This document shows positions 52,630 to 54,966 of a stretch of DNA of 54,966 nucleotides, in pieces. The notes under the pieces were generated by a model that worked only from the letters and a program-made list of their open reading frames with translations, was not told the DNA's origin and ran no database searches. Location: NCBI GenBank assembly GCA_028288165.1, contig JAQBOG010000027.1, positions 1-54,966 on the forward strand, written 5' to 3'. This stretch comes from Sphingobacteriales bacterium (lineage in GTDB: Bacteria; Bacteroidota; Bacteroidia; Sphingobacteriales; Sphingobacteriaceae). The first letter of the stretch is position 1, and the number at the start of each line of letters is the position of its first letter. Position numbers and translations under genes: made by a program.

Positions 52630-53478
52630 TTGAAAAAATCAAAACAATACCTGATAACTGCCCGAGAATTATCTATTAATGAAGATAATGAGTTTAACGA
52701 TGCCTTATTGAAATTGATTTGTTATTCTCCAAAATTCCCAGTTAGGCTGAATCAGCAAAATTTATTGAATGACGCTGAATCATTTAGTATCTCAGTTTTT
52801 GATGAGCATTTCAGTAAAAGTGAGCTAAAAGTTCAAGGTTATAAATGGGGAAACGGACCCAAAAAGATCCTTTTAACCCATGGTTGGGGATCAAAAGCGG
52901 CGGATTTTACTGAATTAATTATCCTACTAAAAGAAAAAAACACTGAGATAATTGCTTTCGATGCACCAGGAAACGGTGCTTCTGAAGGTGAGTTGTCAAA
53001 CTTAATACTGTACACGAAATCGGTTGCTGCTATTGTTCAGAAATTTGGCATTCCCGATATTTTAATTGGCCACTCACTCGGAGCCATGGCAAACATCAAC
53101 TTCTTAAAAGAGTCCAATCTTATTATTCCTTTATTAATCAGTATTACACCTTTAATTAAATTGAAGGAGCATTTCAAGCTAATGATGACAGCGGCAAACG
53201 CTTCAGAAGCAGCCCAACATAATTTCTTTTCCGGGTTTAAGAAGCTCTTTAAAATAGATGTGGAATATTTTGATTCAGGATCTTTATACTCATCCAAGCA
53301 TGCAGAAAATCATTATTTGTATTTTGAAACAGAGGATAAGCTTTCTCCGCTTGAATATATGGAGGAGTTCTTGCAATTAAATCCCACCATAAAAAGCAGT
53401 AAACATACAGGGATCGGTCATGAAAAAATGCATCGGGATCCGGAGGTTTTGGCGGAGATCTGCAATTTATTAACCTAA
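52630..53478 (+). CDS. Alpha/beta hydrolase
   Basis: A 282-residue serine hydrolase. The nucleophile elbow is GHSLG with S149, the oxyanion-hole region is LLTHGWGSKAADF (about 81-93), and AFDAPGNGASEGE marks the strand 4-helix transition. The late KHTGIGHEKMHRDPEV segment supplies the catalytic histidine, with an acid near SPLEY. The substrate is unknown. The start is TTG at 52630, preferred because MKKSKQYLITARELSINEDNEF precedes a good family-like N-terminus and no nearby ATG fits. It stands alone downstream of anmK. Confidence 0.85.
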   Translation: MKKSKQYLITARELSINEDNEFNDALLKLICYSPKFPVRLNQQNLLNDAESFSISVFDEHFSKSELKVQGYKWGNGPKKILLTHGWGSKAADFTELIILLKEKNTEIIAFDAPGNGASEGELSNLILYTKSVAAIVQKFGIPDILIGHSLGAMANINFLKESNLIIPLLISITPLIKLKEHFKLMMTAANASEAAQHNFFSGFKKLFKIDVEYFDSGSLYSSKHAENHYLYFETEDKLSPLEYMEEFLQLNPTIKSSKHTGIGHEKMHRDPEVLAEICNLLT

Positions 53479-53686
53479 AAATCCTCCCTTCAAATCCATC
53501 TCAAGAACAAAAGCAGCAACCTTAGATTATAAAAACTAATCTGATTTTTTCCATCGGTAAAAAAGTATAAGCCTTACTGGGGATGAAAAACCTTTCATTC
53601 ACCGCTAAAAACCTGCAACTCGTCGAAAATGCCTTTTCTTCGAGTTGATTTCAATACACTTTTGTGAGGTAGCAAATCACAAAGCC

Positions 53687-54843
53687 ATGAAAACATCTAT
53701 ACTACTCTCATTTTTATTTATCCTTTCCACACTAGCTTTCGGTCAAACAAAAATATCCGGAACTATAAAAGCATCTAACGGAGAACTAATTAAGGGAGCC
53801 AACATCGTGATTAAAAACACCTATGACGGTACATCATCCGACAGTGTAGGCCACTTTTTCTTTGTAACATCTGAAAAGGGCAGCCAACTAATCCAATACT
53901 CTTTTCTAGGATTTAATTCCGACAGTCTAGCAGTTAACCTTAATGGGACACCACTAACGATTGAGTTAGTGTTAAAAGAAAAATTAAATGAACTAAATAC
54001 TGTGGTTATCAGCGCCGGATCCTTTGAAGCAAGTGATTCTAAAAAAGGAGTAATTCTTAACTCGTTGAATATTGCCACAACTGCTGGTGCTGAAGCAGAT
54101 GTTTTCGCTGCACTGCAAACATTGCCTGGTACTCAATCTGCATCAGGAGAAAATGGCTTGTTTGTTCGGGGCGGATCAGCGTCAGAAACCAAAACTTTTT
54201 TTGATGGTATGTATGTTAAAAATCCCTTGGGCACACAATTGCCCGACCTTGCCTCAAGAGCACGATTTTCCCCTTTTATGTTTAAAGGGACTACATTTTC
54301 AGCCGGTGGTTATTCTGCACAATATGGTCAGGCGCTCTCATCAGCATTAATACTGGAAAGTAAAGATTTGCCTGAAAAAACCACTACAGGTGTAAACATA
54401 ATGACCGTTGGTGCAGGCCTTGATCATACCGAAAAATTCAAAAACAGTGCTTTAACCTTGAGCGGAAGCTATATAAACCTAAAGCCAGCATTTTTAATCT
54501 TTAAACAACGTGCTGATTATGATAAAGAACCCGAACAATACGGTGGAAGTTTACATTATAAACTAAAAACATCGGCAACCGGAATATTTAAATTATACGG
54601 CGAAATGAGTAATTCAAAAGTTGGATTATTTACCGATAATCTGAACAACCCGGTTCAGGACAACTACTTTTCAAACCATAATAACAACATTTATTTGAAT
54701 TCAACTTTTCAGGACTTCCTGAATGATAAGTGGAAAATTCAAGGCGGAGCATCATATAGTATAATTACGATGAAGGTGACGTGAACATAGATGATTATAC
54801 CCGTACCGATCGTCTATTGCAATCAAGAGTTTACTTTAACTAA
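53687..54843 (+). pseudogene. N-terminal part of a TonB-dependent receptor with a frameshift
   Basis: The reading frame begins MKTSILLSFLFILSTLAFGQ (signal peptide) at ATG 53687. It continues with a carboxypeptidase-regulatory-like domain (KISGTIKASNGELIKGANIV), a plug domain (ALQTLPGTQSASGENGLFVRGGSASETKTFFDGMYVKNPLG) and the start of the beta-barrel (TTGVNIMTVGAGLDHTEKF). It stops at 54784. One missing base at about 54760-54761 explains this: restoring it gives NYDEGDVNIDDYTRTDRLLQSRVYFN, a normal barrel strand, up to a TAA at 54841. The barrel remainder is not seen beyond that, so the gene is also truncated. Such receptors import ligands across the outer membrane. Confidence 0.75.
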
Positions 54844-54966
54844 TTAACTCAAGTTGCTAGTTATACAATTATTTTATTTAGTGTAAATGCGAAGATGAAC
54901 AGTGTGATTTTCAGTAGCCATCCTTTAGCTGTTACCGCATGGAGTTTTCTAAGAAACAATCCTTTT
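54844..54966. other. Unassigned right edge
   Basis: Beyond the receptor remnant the sequence no longer resembles barrel coding. On the minus strand a short open frame entering from the right edge reads RKLHAVTAKGWLLKITLFI then FAFTLNKIIV and stops near 54869. It resembles the start-of-gene signal region of SusC-like proteins but cannot be judged at this length. Confidence 0.3.

Noticed and set aside
53583..53648. 21-codon frame MKNLSFTAKNLQLVENAFSS before the receptor gene
   Set aside because: Too short, with no hairpin or attenuator features to support a leader peptide.

Overview
The window reads as chromosomal DNA from an AT-rich Bacteroidota, most likely a Sphingobacteriaceae member such as Pedobacter. 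This assignment is an inference. It rests on promoters with TAnnTTTG -7 boxes, weak Shine-Dalgarno signals, the Bacteroidota-type protein families (large NtrY-like kinase, DUF1835, MpaB/DUF2236, GbsR cluster, TonB-dependent receptor with a carboxypeptidase-like N-terminus), the futalosine menaquinone genes, and several dispersed palindromic repeat families. I see no rRNA, tRNA, CRISPR array, intact transposase or prophage.

Layout. Positions 1-3500 hold a chromate transporter, a PAS/DHp protein lacking an ATPase domain, and the tail of a decayed RES-domain toxin gene. Positions 3569-13242 are the most interesting stretch, an RNA-repair and defence-like island. A leftward operon encodes a very basic protein of unknown function, an RtcB RNA ligase and the release factor homologue PrfH. 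Next come about 820 bp of structured non-coding DNA, a WYL regulator, a divergently transcribed second RtcB, and a 1037-residue SIR2-STAND-TPR protein resembling known anti-phage NAD-depleting sensors. Positions 13400-19800 hold two secreted sugar-active proteins (DUF1080, DUF2961/GH172), small or broken genes and much repeat DNA.

Positions 19800-25040 hold a regulator-CreD operon with two matching operators, a radical SAM protein, a DUF2809 gene whose 5' end is duplicated around a repeat, and an MpaB-family protein. Positions 25162-29898 are a seven-gene leftward operon headed by a GbsR/MarR regulator. Two identical-architecture palindromes (TTTCA-N8-TGAAA) precede the regulator and the second gene.

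Positions 30035-54966 are mostly housekeeping: a metallo-hydrolase, a LolC/FtsX permease, HldD, MqnD and MqnB (futalosine pathway), QueD and FolE (consecutive pterin/queuosine steps), FabD, an NtrY-like kinase, a coiled-coil membrane protein, a family-10-like glycosidase, DUF1835, an M16 peptidase, an acyltransferase-like membrane protein, AnmK, a hydrolase and a frameshifted TonB-dependent receptor.

Two themes recur. First, heptanucleotide tandem repeats and palindromic repeats sit immediately upstream of start codons, and one heptamer tract lies inside the mqnD reading frame, adding about 85 residues without breaking it. Second, several genes carry single-base frameshifts (DUF2784, the AlkB-like remnant, the TonB receptor) that could be real decay or sequence error.
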